A stretch of DNA of 64,000 nucleotides from Lampris incognitus (Eukaryota > Chordata > Actinopteri > Lampriformes > Lampridae): positions 19,284,119 to 19,348,118 of the forward strand of contig NC_079214.1 of assembly GCF_029633865.1 (NCBI RefSeq), in the 5' to 3' direction. Below are positions 9,772 to 21,494 of this stretch, piece after piece (the stretch's first letter is position 1; each line of letters opens with the position of its first letter). Below the pieces are notes generated by a model. The model was not told where the DNA came from, did not search any database, and saw only the letters and a list, made by a program, of their open reading frames with translations. Both the position numbers and the translations under genes were made by a program.

Positions 9772-9858
9772 TTTTCTTCTTCTCTCTTTATGCTTCGCCA
9801 CTGCAAACAGCATCGGCCTTCATGAGGAGAATGCTACCTTCCGTACAACAGCTGTAAA
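9772..9858 (+). promoter_or_regulatory. gnrhr: splice acceptor, leader and uORF of the GnRH receptor gene
   Basis: A pyrimidine-rich tract ends in CTGCAAACAG at 9801-9810, a good 3' splice site. It implies that the exon with the start codon begins at 9811 and is joined to an upstream untranslated exon. In the leader, ATG at 9822 opens an 11-codon uORF that ends with TAA at 9855-9857, one base before the receptor ATG at 9859. Such spacing can limit main-frame translation or depend on reinitiation. The start at 9859 was chosen because the extracellular N-terminus with its glycosylation sites follows it directly. Confidence 0.55.
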
Positions 9859-10407
9859 ATGAATGCCACTCTCCATCAACCCGTCGTGACCATGTATCTC
9901 CAGACAAAAGCATCTGTCATGAATTCCAGCTGCAACTGGTCATGGCCTCAAAGCAACGTAACATCAGGGGGCAGTGCTATGCAGCTGCCCACATTCTCCA
10001 CGGCCGCCAAGGCCAGAGTGATCATCACCTTTGTTCTGTGCGGCATATCTACCTTTTGCAATCTGGCTGTATTATGGGCAGCAAACAGCAACGGCAAGCG
10101 TAAATCCCATGTCCGGGTGCTGATAATCAACCTGACGGTGGCTGATCTACTGGTGACCTTCGTTGTGATGCCCGTGGATGCAGTGTGGAACATCACAGTC
10201 CAGTGGCTTGCCGGGGACTTTGCCTGCAGGCTTCTGATGTTTCTTAAGCTGCAGGCGATGTACTCTTGTGCCTTCATCACCGTGGTGATCAGTTTGGATA
10301 GGCAGTCGGCCATCCTCAACCCTCTGGCTATCAACAAGGCTAGGAGGAGGAACAGAATTATGTTGACTGTGGCATGGTGTATGAGCGCTGTGCTGTCAGT
10401 CCCTCAG
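9859..10407 (+). CDS. gnrhr: gnrhr coding exon 1
   Basis: It encodes the N-terminus through TM4 (183 codons, phase 0), ending ...CMSAVLSVPQ before the donor GTAAGG at 10408. It includes the ECL1 cysteine in AGDFACRLL and the DRQ motif. Confidence 0.93.
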
Positions 10408-11814
10408 GTAAGGTCAGGCAGCTCAGCTGGCAACCGAGGCAGGGGGGTCAAAGCACTGCGTGGCTTGTCTGGTTCAATTAGAATAAGGGTTTAGTGTTAA
10501 TGTGCCGTAGAATTCCTTTAGCTTGGCAAACTTTTCACGAAACGGGGAAAAAAGTTGTATTTTTCATATCAAGATCGACACAGTACTGACTTTTCATGAT
10601 GCATTTTTCAAAGCGTTGCTCTGGTCATAGGGTCCAGACCCATTTTCCCCATATGGGGGACAATGCCGGCAGTTCATGACAAAAGAAGAAGAAAAAAAGG
10701 GGCAAAAGTGGATGTACAAGCTTTGTAGAGGTCACCAAAGTTATGCTGAAGCAGAGCTCCCTGTCAAGAAGGTATAGCAGATATGAAGAAAATAACGTAA
10801 GCCTCAAACTGGTGTTTTGATTGTAGCGGAGACCTTTGACCCTACCTGAAAAGCCCAATTTCAGTATATGATTTGCACATGGGTGCCACGAGCAGTCCTT
10901 GGTTTATCTGCCAAATTGGTTCGTATAAGTGCACTCATTATGTCCTTCATGTGAAGGTTGAAAAGCTCAAGAGACTGATTCTTAACACATAGTGGGAAAA
11001 AGGTTACATAAATCTCTATACAGTGTGTTCTGTGTATTATTATTAGCCTTTCTTTTGGATGTGGCCCCAATGCCTGTCCTCCACAGAAGAATCAAACGTC
11101 TTCATGCTACATGATGAGTAGAGATGAATTCTCATCTCACAAACTGTTGGACTTCCTCAAAGCAAAGTCCCACCACGTGAACCATTCATATGATTCTCTG
11201 AAGGCAGCTTTATATTTATGAACACCACCAAATCGCATTTAGAGATAAAATACTTTGCTGAAAACAGAAATAGGTGAATTTGATGCAAACTTATATCAGT
11301 AACCGTTTATTACCTTAACTTTTCAGTTATTTGTGTTTTGTTTACACTTCCAGATGTATTGGTAGTCACTGTTTTTATTTATTTTTATTCCCAATTGTAC
11401 CTGGCCAGTCACGCCGCTCTCTGAGCTGTCCCGGTCGCTACTCCACCCCCTCTGTTGATCCGGGGAGGGCTGCAGACTACCACATGCATCCGCCGATACG
11501 TGTGGAGTCGCCAGCCGCTTCTTTTCACCTGACAGTGGGGAGTTTCGCCAGGGGGATGTAACACATGGGAGGATCATGCTACTCCCCCCAGTTCCCCCTC
11601 CCCCCTGAACAGGTGCCCCGACCGACCACAGCAGGCGCTAGTGCAGCGACCAGGACACATACCCACATCCGGCTTCCCACCCGCAGACACGGACAATTGT
11701 GTCGGTAGGGACGCCCAACCAAACCGGAGGTAACACGGGGAGATTCGAACCAGTGATGTCCATGTTGGTAGGCAACGAAATAGACTACTATGCTACCCGG
11801 ACGCCCAGTCATTC

Positions 11815-11895
<81 letters not shown>

Positions 11896-14880
11896 GTATT
11901 TCCAATTACTAAAGAAGCTGTCCCCTGATTGTAGAGACAAATAGATGCCACCGTTCTCTAACAGAAATACTTTGTGGTATATTTTACACTTTTGCTAGGC
12001 GTAAGTCTCCTACATCCTTTCCGATCATTTTACCCTGGAACATACGTATGTACCTGCTGCTACTACTACTACTTTCAGCTGCTCCCATTAGGGGGCGCCA
12101 CAGCGGATCATCCATTTCCATCTCTTCCTGTCCTCTGCATCTTCCTCTATCACACCATCCACCTGCATGTCCTCTATCACCACATCCATAAACCTCCTCT
12201 TTGGCCTCCCTCTTTTCCTCTTTCCTGGCAGCTCCATCTTCAGCATCCTTCTCCCAATATACTCAGCATCTCTCCTCCACACATGTCCAAGCCATCTCAA
12301 TCTCGCCTCTCTTGCTTTGTCTCCAAACCATCCAACCTGAGTTGTCCCTCTAATGTAATCGTTCCTAATCCTGTCCTTCTCCATCACTCTCAATAAAAAT
12401 CTTAGCATCTTCAACTCTTCCACCTCCAGCTCTGCCTCCTGTCTTTTCATCAGTGCCACTGTCTCCAAACCATATACTAACATAGCTGGTCTCACAACCA
12501 TCTTGTAAACCTTCCCTTTAACTCTTGCTGGTACCCTTCTGTCACAAATCACTCCTGACTCTCTTCTCCACCCACTCCACCCTGCCTGTACTCTCTTCTT
12601 CACCTCTCTCCTGCACTCCCCGTTACTTTGGACAGTTGACCCCAAGCATTTGAACTCATACGCCTTCGTCACCTCTACTCCTTGCCTCCTCACCATTCCA
12701 CTGTCCTCCCTCTCATTCACGCATAGGTATTCCATCTTGCTCCTACTGACTTTCATCCCTTTTCTCTCCAGTGCATACCTCCACCTCTCCAGGCTCTCCT
12801 CAACCTGCACCCTACTCTCACTATAGATCAAAATGTGATCCGCAAACATCATAGTCCACAAAGACTCCTGCCTGATCTGGTCCGTCAAGCTGTCCATCAC
12901 CATTGCAAAGAAGAAAGGGCTCAGAGCCGATCCTTGATGTAATCCCACCTCCACCTTGAACCCATCTGTCATTCCATCCACACACCTCACCACTGTCACA
13001 CTTCCCTCATACGTATCCTGCACCACTCCTACACACTTCTCTGCAACTTCCTCATACTACAATACCACGGCTCCTCTCTGGGCACCCTGTCATATGCTTT
13101 CTTTAAATCCACAAAGACACAATGTAACATATGTACCTGCTGCTAATAGGTAGAAATTATATTAAAAAAAAGCCTTGTTTAAAAAAAATCATAGAGAATA
13201 AAAATTAATCTTGAATTACCTCAGGATTTTTTTTTTAAACTTTAAAATTCCTTCCAGACTTGCAGGTTCTTAGCCAACCAATTTTGATAGCAGTAGATTA
13301 CTTAGCAGAAGCAGAACATGAGAGGCTAAGATCTTTAACTTGATGGACAGTAAACACCGTATGACATCATGACCCACACACGCAAGGTATGACCGGTGGC
13401 GGTGAACATGTTTTCTGAGTATAATTCATTCCCGTCCTCAGATTTTCCTCTTCCGTAACGTGACCATCACCCATCCAGAGGACTTCACTCAGTGCACCAC
13501 GCGCGGGGGTTTTGTCGCCCACTGGCAAGAGACGGCCTACAATATGTTCACGTTCTCCTGCCTGTTCATGCTGCCCTTGGTGATCATGATCATCTGTTAC
13601 ACCAGGATCTTCTGCGAAATCTCAAAGCGGATGACGAAGAACAACTGTAAGTTTGCACTAAAGTTGACGTGTCAGGGATTTGATCTCAGTATTGTCTTTT
13701 TTCCATGTATGGCCGCTGTTTTAAATGTGTCTGAATGGAAACTTTAAAAGGAAAGCATGTTGTTGTTCTTTGCTTTTTTAATTCGCAGCTACAAACACAA
13801 AAGATGGACTAGCAAGTATCTACAGACTGTATTGGATTGTGAGAGATAAAAGAAAAAAAATAAATGTAATGTTTAAGAAGCTTACTCTAAAATAAACAAG
13901 CATAAAAGCATCCCCAAACGTTTCTCCTCTTTTCAAAATATCCCGGTCATCATAAAGAAAAGCTTGTTTCCACACTTGATAAGACTACGGGGAAACAAAT
14001 CCCATCATATCCGAACGACTTTCCCTCAAAGGCCTGGGATGAAGGGGGGGGGGGCATAGCCTTACCTAATTTTATCTATCACTTGGTCTACTGTAGTCAG
14101 AAGCTTCTTAATTGGACAAAACCCACATCAGATGAAGGCCTTAACTGGGCTGACATAGTCATTCCTCAATTAGCTCACAGCTTCCTCTTTTTCTGTGTTG
14201 TGTCCTTGTTTTTTAAAAATAAAAATTGTCGATCACAAAAAAACCAAGTACATTTGCCACATCATACACTATCTGGGGGGCAGGACATAAATAAGTGATT
14301 TATTTTGTTTTGTTTTGCTGTGAGCCATCGATAATAGATATCTCTCATTCTTTTAGTGTCTTCAAATGAAGTGCATCTGCGGCGTTCGAAGAACAACATC
14401 CCCAAAGCGCGGATGAGAACTCTGAAAATGAGCATCGTCATAGTCATATCTTTCATCGTCTGCTGGACTCCATACTACCTACTGGGCCTGTGGTACTGGT
14501 TCTTTCCTGAGAACCTGGAAGGCAAGGTCTCTCATTCATTGACCCACATCCTGTTCATCTTCGGGCTTTTCAATGCCTGCCTGGATCCAATCATCTATGG
14601 CCTGTTCACCATTCATTTCCAAAAGGGGCTCAAAAGATACTACCGCAATGCCACCAGGATGTCGGATCTGGAGAGTAGCACGGCTATAACGGGATCTTTC
14701 AGATTTAATGCCAATTCAGTGGTCTTGAAAAGACAGTTGCCTACTGCTGGCCAGAGCAGGATGGGACCGTGCAGTGATTGCACTGAACCAGAGTCCAAGT
14801 CACCCCAAAGCAGCCACCCAACAGAATGCAGGGATGCTAACAGGGACCCTAACCAGTCCAGTATGGACAATATACTGTAA
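9859..14880 (+). CDS. gnrhr: gonadotropin-releasing hormone receptor (GPCR), three coding exons
   Basis: Joined exons 9859-10407, 13442-13646 and 14357-14880 give 425 codons. The product is a rhodopsin-like receptor of the cell membrane. In vertebrates this family binds GnRH on pituitary and brain cells and signals through Gq. Features seen: four N-glycosylation sequons (N2, N22, N26, N33), TM1 near 53-75, TM2 LTVADLLVTFVVMPVDAVW, TM3 ending in ISLDRQSAI (DRQ in place of DRY), TM6 VISFIVCWTPYYLLGLWYW and TM7 NACLDPIIYGLF. Asp is present in both TM2 and TM7, and a long serine-rich C-tail ends in SSMDNIL; both are typical of non-mammalian receptors, whereas mammalian type I has no tail. The three-exon layout matches the family. 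The teleost subtype is not resolved. Confidence 0.93.
11385..11806 (-). mobile_element. tRNA-derived SINE (family A)
   Basis: Read on the minus strand it starts GGGCGTCCGGGTAGCATAGT and contains a B-box-like GGTTCGAATC. A body with GGATGTGGGTATGTGTCCTGG and GTGAAACTCCTCACTGTC-like words follows, then the tail 'ccaattgggaa...'. At least six other copies of this roughly 430-bp family occur in the window. The tRNA-like head is a SINE promoter, not a functional tRNA. Confidence 0.8.
11816..11897. repeat. (TG)n microsatellite
   Basis: About 80 bp of alternating TG next to the head of the SINE, inside gnrhr intron 1. Confidence 0.95.
12047..13144 (-). mobile_element. 5'-truncated RTE copy with target-site duplication
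   Basis: The word TATGTACCTGCTGCT lies at 12047-12061 and 13130-13144. Between them is a minus-strand copy of the RTE 3' half: the end of the reverse transcriptase (FKVEVGLHQGSALSPFFFAMVMD, C-terminal [11 protein letters not shown]) and the short tail. The open stretch 12088-13026 is 312 codons, but the catalytic region has decayed: MFADDILI-type residues read MFADHILIYSE, with the second Asp replaced by His. The copy is 5' truncated, as expected for LINEs, and cannot be active. Confidence 0.85.
13442..13646 (+). CDS. gnrhr: gnrhr coding exon 2
   Basis: The acceptor is TCCTCAG (13435-13441) and the donor GTAAGT starts at 13647. The exon encodes ECL2 (with Cys in DFTQCTTRG, partner of the ECL1 Cys), TM5 and the start of ICL3: 68 codons plus one base. 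The frame joins exactly to exons 1 and 3. Confidence 0.92.
13925..14175 (+). mobile_element. L1 ORF2 3' fragment in gnrhr intron 2
   Basis: Broken frames read FPQRPGMK-like, ALPNFIYHLVYCSQKLLNWTKPTSDEGLNWADIVIPQLAHS. This resembles the C-terminal part of L1 ORF2 proteins of fish (LALPNF... and W...ADIEIPQI-type words). A G-run at 14046-14055 disrupts the frame. It is a relic only. Confidence 0.5.
14357..14880 (+). CDS. gnrhr: gnrhr coding exon 3
   Basis: The acceptor is TTTTAG (14351-14356). The exon encodes the end of ICL3, TM6, TM7 and a cytoplasmic tail of about 90 residues, and stops with TAA at 14878-14880. The junction codon TTG is split 1+2 with exon 2. Confidence 0.93.
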
Positions 14881-15410
14881 TACGATGGGTAGAAATCAGG
14901 GCAGATCTGAGCCAAGAAATGTCGATCCTGATTATGTTACTGTGTAATTTATTACGTGTTTTTGATGTAGGGTCGTTTCTTTCTTGAATAATGTTCACCT
15001 GTTGGTTTATATTAGACACCAAATTGGTATGTGTACAATCGTGTTGTATGTGAAAAACTGAAATCATAACCACCTACGGTTGGAACCTACATTCTTTGTC
15101 TTAACTGTAAAGGGGGGAACTGTTCAAATTACTATATTTAAATATTGCATAAAAGCAACATAATGTCACAACATCACGTAACTGCAATTTCAAAACAAAT
15201 GTGTTGATGCTTTCTAAATGCTAAATTTCGGTTACCTTGAATTTAGTGTAATTCGTGGTGTTCTTAGTGTTGCCAGTTTCAGAGTACTAGATTGTTTTAG
15301 GAGCTGTTGAAGTCAGCCATATCATGGTTGACTCATAACGAATGACTAAAATGTAATTTGTGTGCCCTGGCTACCTGGAGCAGGATGAACTGACACCTCC
15401 ATGAGAAATG

Positions 15411-15416
15411 AATAAA
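15411..15416 (+). terminator. gnrhr: candidate gnrhr poly(A) signal
   Basis: AATAAA lies about 530 bases after the gnrhr stop codon, in otherwise gene-free sequence (14881-15790). A second AATAAA is present near 15447. The choice between them cannot be made from sequence alone. Confidence 0.4.
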
Positions 15417-15793
15417 AGCCCGCTCTTCAAATGGGCTTGAAATGTAATAAATCCTACATAAAAGACCTGAATTCTAAGGCTGTAGGCTCTGATTCAGATG
15501 TGGGTATATATCAGGGATCTCAATTTATCCAAGTCCTTGAAGACCTAAATTACTGCCAAGCAGGAGATGGAGAGCAAATGTCATTTTCACTGGATTTCTG
15601 TTAGATAAGAAGGATTAGATCAAAACCTAAAGAAAACATTTAGTAAACATATGCCTCTTGACATTTGACTTTCTGGGATTTGCCTCTTGAGTAAGATTTG
15701 GTTTGAGTTATGTTAAAGATATCAACCAAGGTGTTTGTGTTTCTTTCATATGTCTTATCAAAGTGGAGACTAACTATAGTAAGTATAGTAAGA

Positions 15794-16147
15794 GCGGCAC
15801 GGTGGCCCAGTGGTTAGCATTGTTACCTCACAGCAAGAAGGTCCTGGATTCGAACCCCAGCCCATCCCTGGTCCTTTCTGTGTGGAGTTGGCATGTTCTC
15901 CTCGTGTCTGTGTGGGTTTCCTCCAGGTGCTCCGGTTTCCTCCCACCATCAAAAAGACATGCATGTTAGGGTTAATACTCCTGTCTGTGCCCCTGAGCAA
16001 GGCAATGGAAAGAAGAACTGGAGTTGGTCCCCAGGCGCTGCAGCTGCCCACTGCTCCTATACAATAGGATGGGTTAAATGCAGAGAACAAATTTCATTGT
16101 ATGTTAAGCACAGTGATAATAAAGTATCTTCATCTTCATCATCATCT
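15794..16147 (+). mobile_element. tRNA-derived SINE (family B)
   Basis: The head GCACGGTGGCCCAGTGGTTA carries an A box and GGTCCTGGATTCGAACCC carries a B box. The body contains GTTCTCC...TGTGTGGGTTTCCTCCAGG, GACATGCATGTTAGGGTTAA and CCCTGAGCAAGGCAATG. It ends in '...ataataaagtatcttcatcttcatcatcatc', a simple tail. Related copies are at about 19912-20275 (+) and 21084-21494 (-). Confidence 0.85.
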
Positions 16148-16714
16148 AGATGAAAAACACCAAATATGAAACCCAGTGGCTTGTGAAATGCAGCTGTAAT
16201 AAGTGTCAGATAACCCTTCTGGCTTTGTATGGAGGACTATCTGAGTCACATGCTAGTGCGTCCACATGCCAGAGCCAAAGTGGACTGGAATGAGAAAATG
16301 CCAGTACGAAATCTATCATCTGTTTCAATTGTCAAATCATCTCTCGTTCACTGCCTTCTTTCCAGTGTGAGAAATAATCCCATGGCGTGCCACGATCTCA
16401 GCAGACATCTGTAGGACAGGTCATCAAAGTCCAGATGAAGCCACTGAGAATTAATCTTAGACAATTAGACAAAAACATTTGCAATTCATATGTGTGAGCT
16501 GCCAGTCATGGATGTAACCTATGAGTGTCTCAGTTGAAGACACACTAATCGAGCTTCTATTTGCAGCAGACTCGACCCAGCCAAAGAAAGCGTTGCAACA
16601 GTCAATCATCTCCTGTTCCTCCTCTCCCTCTGCCTTCGCATGTATATTGATGTAAATTTGTTTGTGTTATTTTTTCCCCCAATGGAGCTGAGGAATAGTC
16701 ATTTTAAATTACAT

Positions 16715-16721
16715 TGACTAG

Positions 16722-16775
<54 letters not shown>

Positions 16776-16802
16776 GGGGAGGGGAAAAAAGGGGGAGGGA
16801 AA

Positions 16803-16860
<58 letters not shown>

Positions 16861-17305
16861 TTTCCCTCCCCAATTGCACTTGGCCAAATACCCCACTCTC
16901 CGAGCTGTCCTGCTTGCAGTGCCACCCCCTCCGGCGAGCCAGGGAGGGCTGCAGACTACCACATGCCTCCTCCGATACACGTGGAGTCGCCAGCTGCTTC
17001 TTTTCACCTGACAGTGAGGAGTTTCACCAGGGGGACGTAGTGCATGAGAGGATCACGATATTCCCCCCAATTCCCCATCCTCACCCCCAAACAGGGGCCC
17101 CGAATGACCAGGGGAGGCGCTAGTGCAGCAACCAGGACACATACCCACATCCAGCTTCCCACCCGCAGACACGGCCAAATGTGTCTATAGGGATGCCCGA
17201 CCGAGCCGGAGGTAACACGGGGATTCGAACCGGCGATCCTCATGTTGGTAGGCAACGGAACAGACCGCCATGGTACCCGAATGTACCACTGACTAGTATC
17301 TTTTA
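16715..17305 (-). mobile_element. family A SINE with TA-rich tail and target-site duplication
   Basis: TGACTAGTATCTTTTA occurs at 16715-16730 and 17290-17305, bracketing the whole insertion. The SINE body (about 16855-17285) is read on the minus strand. Its 3' side carries two (TA)n blocks (16731-16772 and 16809-16854) separated by a purine-rich AAAGGGGGAGGG stretch. The TA blocks therefore lie inside the inserted DNA and expanded in the SINE tail after or at integration. Confidence 0.85.
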
Positions 17306-19735
17306 CATAATTACTTGTAGTATACTGTGTGAGTTGATATGTGAATGATACAAACATTAAAAGCCTATGATGACTTTTTCTTTGTGTATTGGGTCTTCAT
17401 ATGGAACAAATAATTTGACATCTACAAATGGGCAAGATGTCAACACCAAATTAAAAAGGCGGTAGATGAGCAGATGCAGACTTGGTTTATTCCTTTCCCT
17501 TGATTATTCGAGACGAATTACATTTTGACAATATTATATGACGTGGCTCTGTGCAATACAAATGGCCTGCCTGTGCTACAGAGCTTCTGAGTGGTGTGAG
17601 GTATTTGTCGAATTTAAAAAAAAAGAAACAAAAACAAAAGCAAAAAACAAAGCCTTTTAGAAATGATTGGTTCCAGGTGCATATCAAACACAGGTTCTCT
17701 TCCATACAGAGGCACCCATCAGTGGTCAGACGTGATCAGTAAACAATGACTCACCCACCAGCCTCATAACGCCAACCAATCTCTCTCGCTCGCTTGTTCC
17801 CTATTCTCCGTCTTCGCCTTCTCCTCCATGGCTCCTATAAGAGATGACTCAAAAGCCCAGAAGAGGAGCACTGGTACTGTGGGACACCTGGGTCGCTTCC
17901 ACCACAAGTGCCCACTTAACGGAAGTGGGCCACTCCATCAGAAATACTACCTCAGTTGATGTTTCTGCTTGCAGTTTATGATCTCTCCTGCTTCGGCCTG
18001 GGGCATCGATGGAGGCATTATGGGAGTCTGTTCTGTGTGTACAAGGGGAATGAATATTAATCAGTATCCGACAGTGCCAGAGAAATGTAAAGTCCAGAGT
18101 AAAAGGCATACGGGCTCTTGCCTTTTCCACTCATTTGCATTGTAGGTGTTTATTGGCTAGGGCTTACAATGGCTGAGGACAGGAAAGGCAGTATAAGGTT
18201 TTTGTGGTGTTCCGTGGTGATGTGGTTTCATCTTGGACTAGCTGAGAGGAGCAGGGTAAGGCCAGGAATAGCTGGCAGTGTGCCTCTTCTCCTCAAAAGG
18301 AGGCAACGTGGCTCCCTGAAGAAATTCCTGCAAGCTTACTGATCTTGCTCATGGGGAATTTTCGACTTTTAAAAATCTTGTGGTTTGCATACAAACAGGT
18401 GGCAAAGATTAGTGGCCAAACCATGTGCTCTGAAAATGCATAAACTTACCCATGCTTCTGTGTTTTTTCTTCTAAGATAGAAACGGCCCGGCTGATGAAT
18501 TCTCGGAAGTTCATCATTCCCAGATGTGATTTGATTGTGATGAGATATTTAATGAGGAAATGACCCTTCGTCCATGGCCAAGCATTCGACATGCTGCCTG
18601 ATGTGAATATCAATAGGTTAACCCCTGTCGCCGAGATTATTTTCAAAAGAGTAAGCATCAAACTAAATAGGCCATGGGACTGTAGGGCACAGAGATATTG
18701 CTGTGTTCAGTTAAAATGCTAGATTATCTCTTTTATGCAGTGCAGGTTTCCTTTCTCCTTTTACATAGCTGGAGACTTAGAGGAGCGGTTTTGGGCCTGA
18801 TTAAAAAAAAAGAAAGCAAAAAACTGCAAGGCTGGTCCAAGCATAAAAAATACAAATGAATGAATAAATACTTCCTGGAATCTGCTTGCAAAATTCCACT
18901 TGGCAAATTGCATGTCAGCATTTGTTTCGGGCGCAGGAACATCCACCATGACTGTATTACAGCAGTATTCAGATGAGACAATTTTCAACAGGAAACAAAC
19001 AAGTGCTCATATTACTAGGAACCATTTCCAGGTCAAAATTGCTCAAGTGGCACAGGCTATTTATTGTCACACAGAGAGAGGGGGAGAATAGATTCAATGC
19101 CCATTTTCCACTTCAGCCTCTTAAATACTTAAGAGCCAGGTGGTCCTGCTTGCACTGACAACATTAATACCGGAGAAATTAGTTATGACGCAAGGTTTCA
19201 AAATCTACCTACCAGAATCCATCCTTTTTTGATACGTCTAGAATACATCTATTTAATTTCCACAACATCACAAATGTTTCTTGATGAATGCCAGGGTCAC
19301 CTGTGACATGTTTTTCCTTGCACTGATGAGTAAATGTATGTGTTTATCAAACACAGTAAGAAGGTACTTAATGAGGCTTGCTCGAACCAATTGCTTAGTT
19401 TATCCATGAAGAATATCAGGATTACTTTACTAAGTAAAGGATTACTAAGGATTACTAAGTAAACCCCAGATACAGAACACTAGTTCATTGTGGAGGCTTG
19501 GTCCTAATTCATCTATGCTGATACAGAGGTGTTGAATCCATACTCTTTAATCCGTAATCTGCAATCTCTCCTAAACTGTAATTCTAGCATCAAAATCAAA
19601 ATTTTCTTCCCTGTAAAGTGACTTCCACAAATCAATAACCATGCCATGAATATGAGATGAACTTTAACGCAACAAAGCAGCTTTTCCTTGACTTATAGTT
19701 CATTGTCTTTTTATAATACCTGAATATAAGGTATT
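17306..19735. other. gene-free interval
   Basis: I looked for exons with splice sites, repeat families and RNA genes. Only short A-rich or T-rich runs are visible (for example 17618-17655). No open frame here resembles a known protein. Confidence 0.5.
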
Positions 19736-20830
19736 GTGGGCTGTTATACCAATGATTGTGTATCCCATTTTGAATCTGTGCAGATTATTACATTTGCAGA
19801 TGACAGAACAGTGGCAGGCATGATAATGCATGGTGATGAATCAGCCTACAAGGCTAAGGTGGGAGCCTTAGTGGCGGGGTGTAAGGCAAATAACCTGGTT
19901 TTAGGCGGCATGGTGGCCCAGTGGTTAGCGCTGTCGCCTAACAGCAAGAAGGTCCTGGATTCGAACCCCGGGGTTGTCCAACCTTGGGGGTCACCCCAAG
20001 TCGTCCTCTGTGTGGAATTTGCATGTTCTCCCTGTGTCTGCGGTGGGTTTTCTCCAGGTGCTCCGGTTTCCCCCCCACCATCAAAAAGAAACATGCATGT
20101 TAGGGTTTATACTCCTGTCTGTGTCCCTGACCAAGGCAATGGGAAAAGAAGTGGAGTTGGTCCCCAGGTGCAGCATGAAGGCGGAAGCCCACTGCTCCTA
20201 GCTACACACATCACAGCTCGGATGGGTTAATTTGCTGTAAATTAATTTCCCAAGAAGATTAATAAAGGAAACTTAACTTAAGTTAAACATCGCTAAGACA
20301 AAAGAAACGATAGTTGATTTCCAGAGGGGTAATGAGGTCCTCCCTCCATTGGTCATCAATGACCAGATAGTGAAGAGGGTTGACACTTTTAAATGCCTTG
20401 GCACCACCATATGCCACACACTGAAGTAAGTGAGAGGTCAATGTCAGCCACAAGGCCCGCCAGAGGATTCACTTTCTGTGCCAGCTTAAAAATTTGGTGT
20501 GCCTGAGGAGGCAATGCTGTACTTTTACAGGGCTACTGTGGAGTGTCCTCACTTTCTCAGTCACAGTGTGGTACGGTAACACAACTGCCCTTGAGAGGGT
20601 GCAATTGGAAGGAGTGCTACGTTTAGCATCTAAGATTGGCTGTGACCTTCCCCGCGGTCTCCTCTGTATGTGAATAACATACCAGATGCAAGGCGCAGAA
20701 GGTGATGGCGGACCCCTCTCACCCTGCCAGGTCCCTCTTCAAACCCCTCTGCGCGGGAAGGAGTCTTAAGTGTTGGACATCTCGCCTCAGGAACAGCACA
20801 TATCCTGAGGCTGTTTGATACTTAAACTCT
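19736..20830 (+). mobile_element. L2/Rex-type LINE reverse transcriptase fragment, interrupted by a SINE
   Basis: The first part encodes YTNDCVSHFESVQIITFADD, then RTVAGMI, HGDESAYKAKVGALVAGCKANNLVL, which is the catalytic ADD region of an L2/Rex-type reverse transcriptase. After the SINE, the frame resumes with KTKETIVDFQRGNEVLP, KRVDTFKCLGTT and later C-terminal words (thumb region). Indels and stops show it is dead. The SINE falls between NNLVL and the following (N)IAKTKE. Confidence 0.7.
19912..20275 (+). mobile_element. family B SINE nested in LINE fragment
   Basis: The head GGCATGGTGGCCCAGTGGTT and B box GGATTCGAACCC are clear. The body words match the copy at 15794-16147. The tail is '...aataaaggaaacttaacttaagtt'. 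Because it splits a reverse transcriptase frame, it inserted after the LINE fragment. Confidence 0.82.
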
Positions 20831-21083
20831 GACACACAAGCACCTGTAGTAGCAAAGCAAGCATTAACCAACAAGTACCTGCACAAAGCACTTTAGGACT
20901 ATTGAACTTGATCATCCTTGAGAAATACAGTGCTTTTTTACATGCTCTACCATGAGATACAGAAATACTTTTGCAATACTTCTTCATCAGCACCACACCA
21001 TTTCCACATCTGTGGCAAGACACCTCTGACATAATCATCTAACTCATCAGTTTAAATCACGTATCACTTGTTAGGATACTTAA

Positions 21084-21206
21084 CCATTCCATCCATTATC
21101 CGAACCACTTATCCTGCTCTAAGGGATGCTGGAGCCTATCCCAGCAGTCATTGGGCGGCAGGCAGGGAGACACCCTGGACAGGCCGCCAGGCCATCACAC
21201 GGGGCC

Positions 21207-21282
<76 letters not shown>

Positions 21283-21494
21283 CATACCTAGGGGCAATTT
21301 AGTATGGCCTTTTCACCTGACCTGCATGTCTTTGGACTGTGGGAGAAAACCCATGCAGACATGGGGAGAACATGCAAACTCCACACAGAGGATGACCCGG
21401 GACGACTCCCTAGGTTGGACTTCCCTGGGGCTCAAACACAGAACCTTCTTGCTGTGAGGCGAAAGTGCTAACCACTGCGCCACCGCACCTCCCA
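21084..21494 (-). mobile_element. family B-related SINE with internal (CA)n expansion
   Basis: On the minus strand the head GTGCGGTGGCGCAGTGGTTA is followed by GTTTGCATGTTCTCCCCATG, GGGTTTTCTCCCACAGTCC and GACATGCAGGTCAGG. An 80-bp TG tract (21202-21279 as CA on +) comes next, then the end 'ggctccagcatcccttagagcaggataagtggttcgg'. That last segment also occurs alone at 51706-51748. Confidence 0.8.

Larger units (their letters stand above)
10408..13441 (+). other. gnrhr: gnrhr intron 1
   Basis: A GT-AG intron of about 3.0 kb. It contains a tRNA-derived SINE, a long TG tract and a truncated RTE copy. 10408-11380 shows nothing gene-like. Confidence 0.85.

Noticed and set aside
11385-11806. tRNA gene suggested by A- and B-box words
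   Set aside because: No cloverleaf can be completed; the head belongs to a SINE with several copies in the window.
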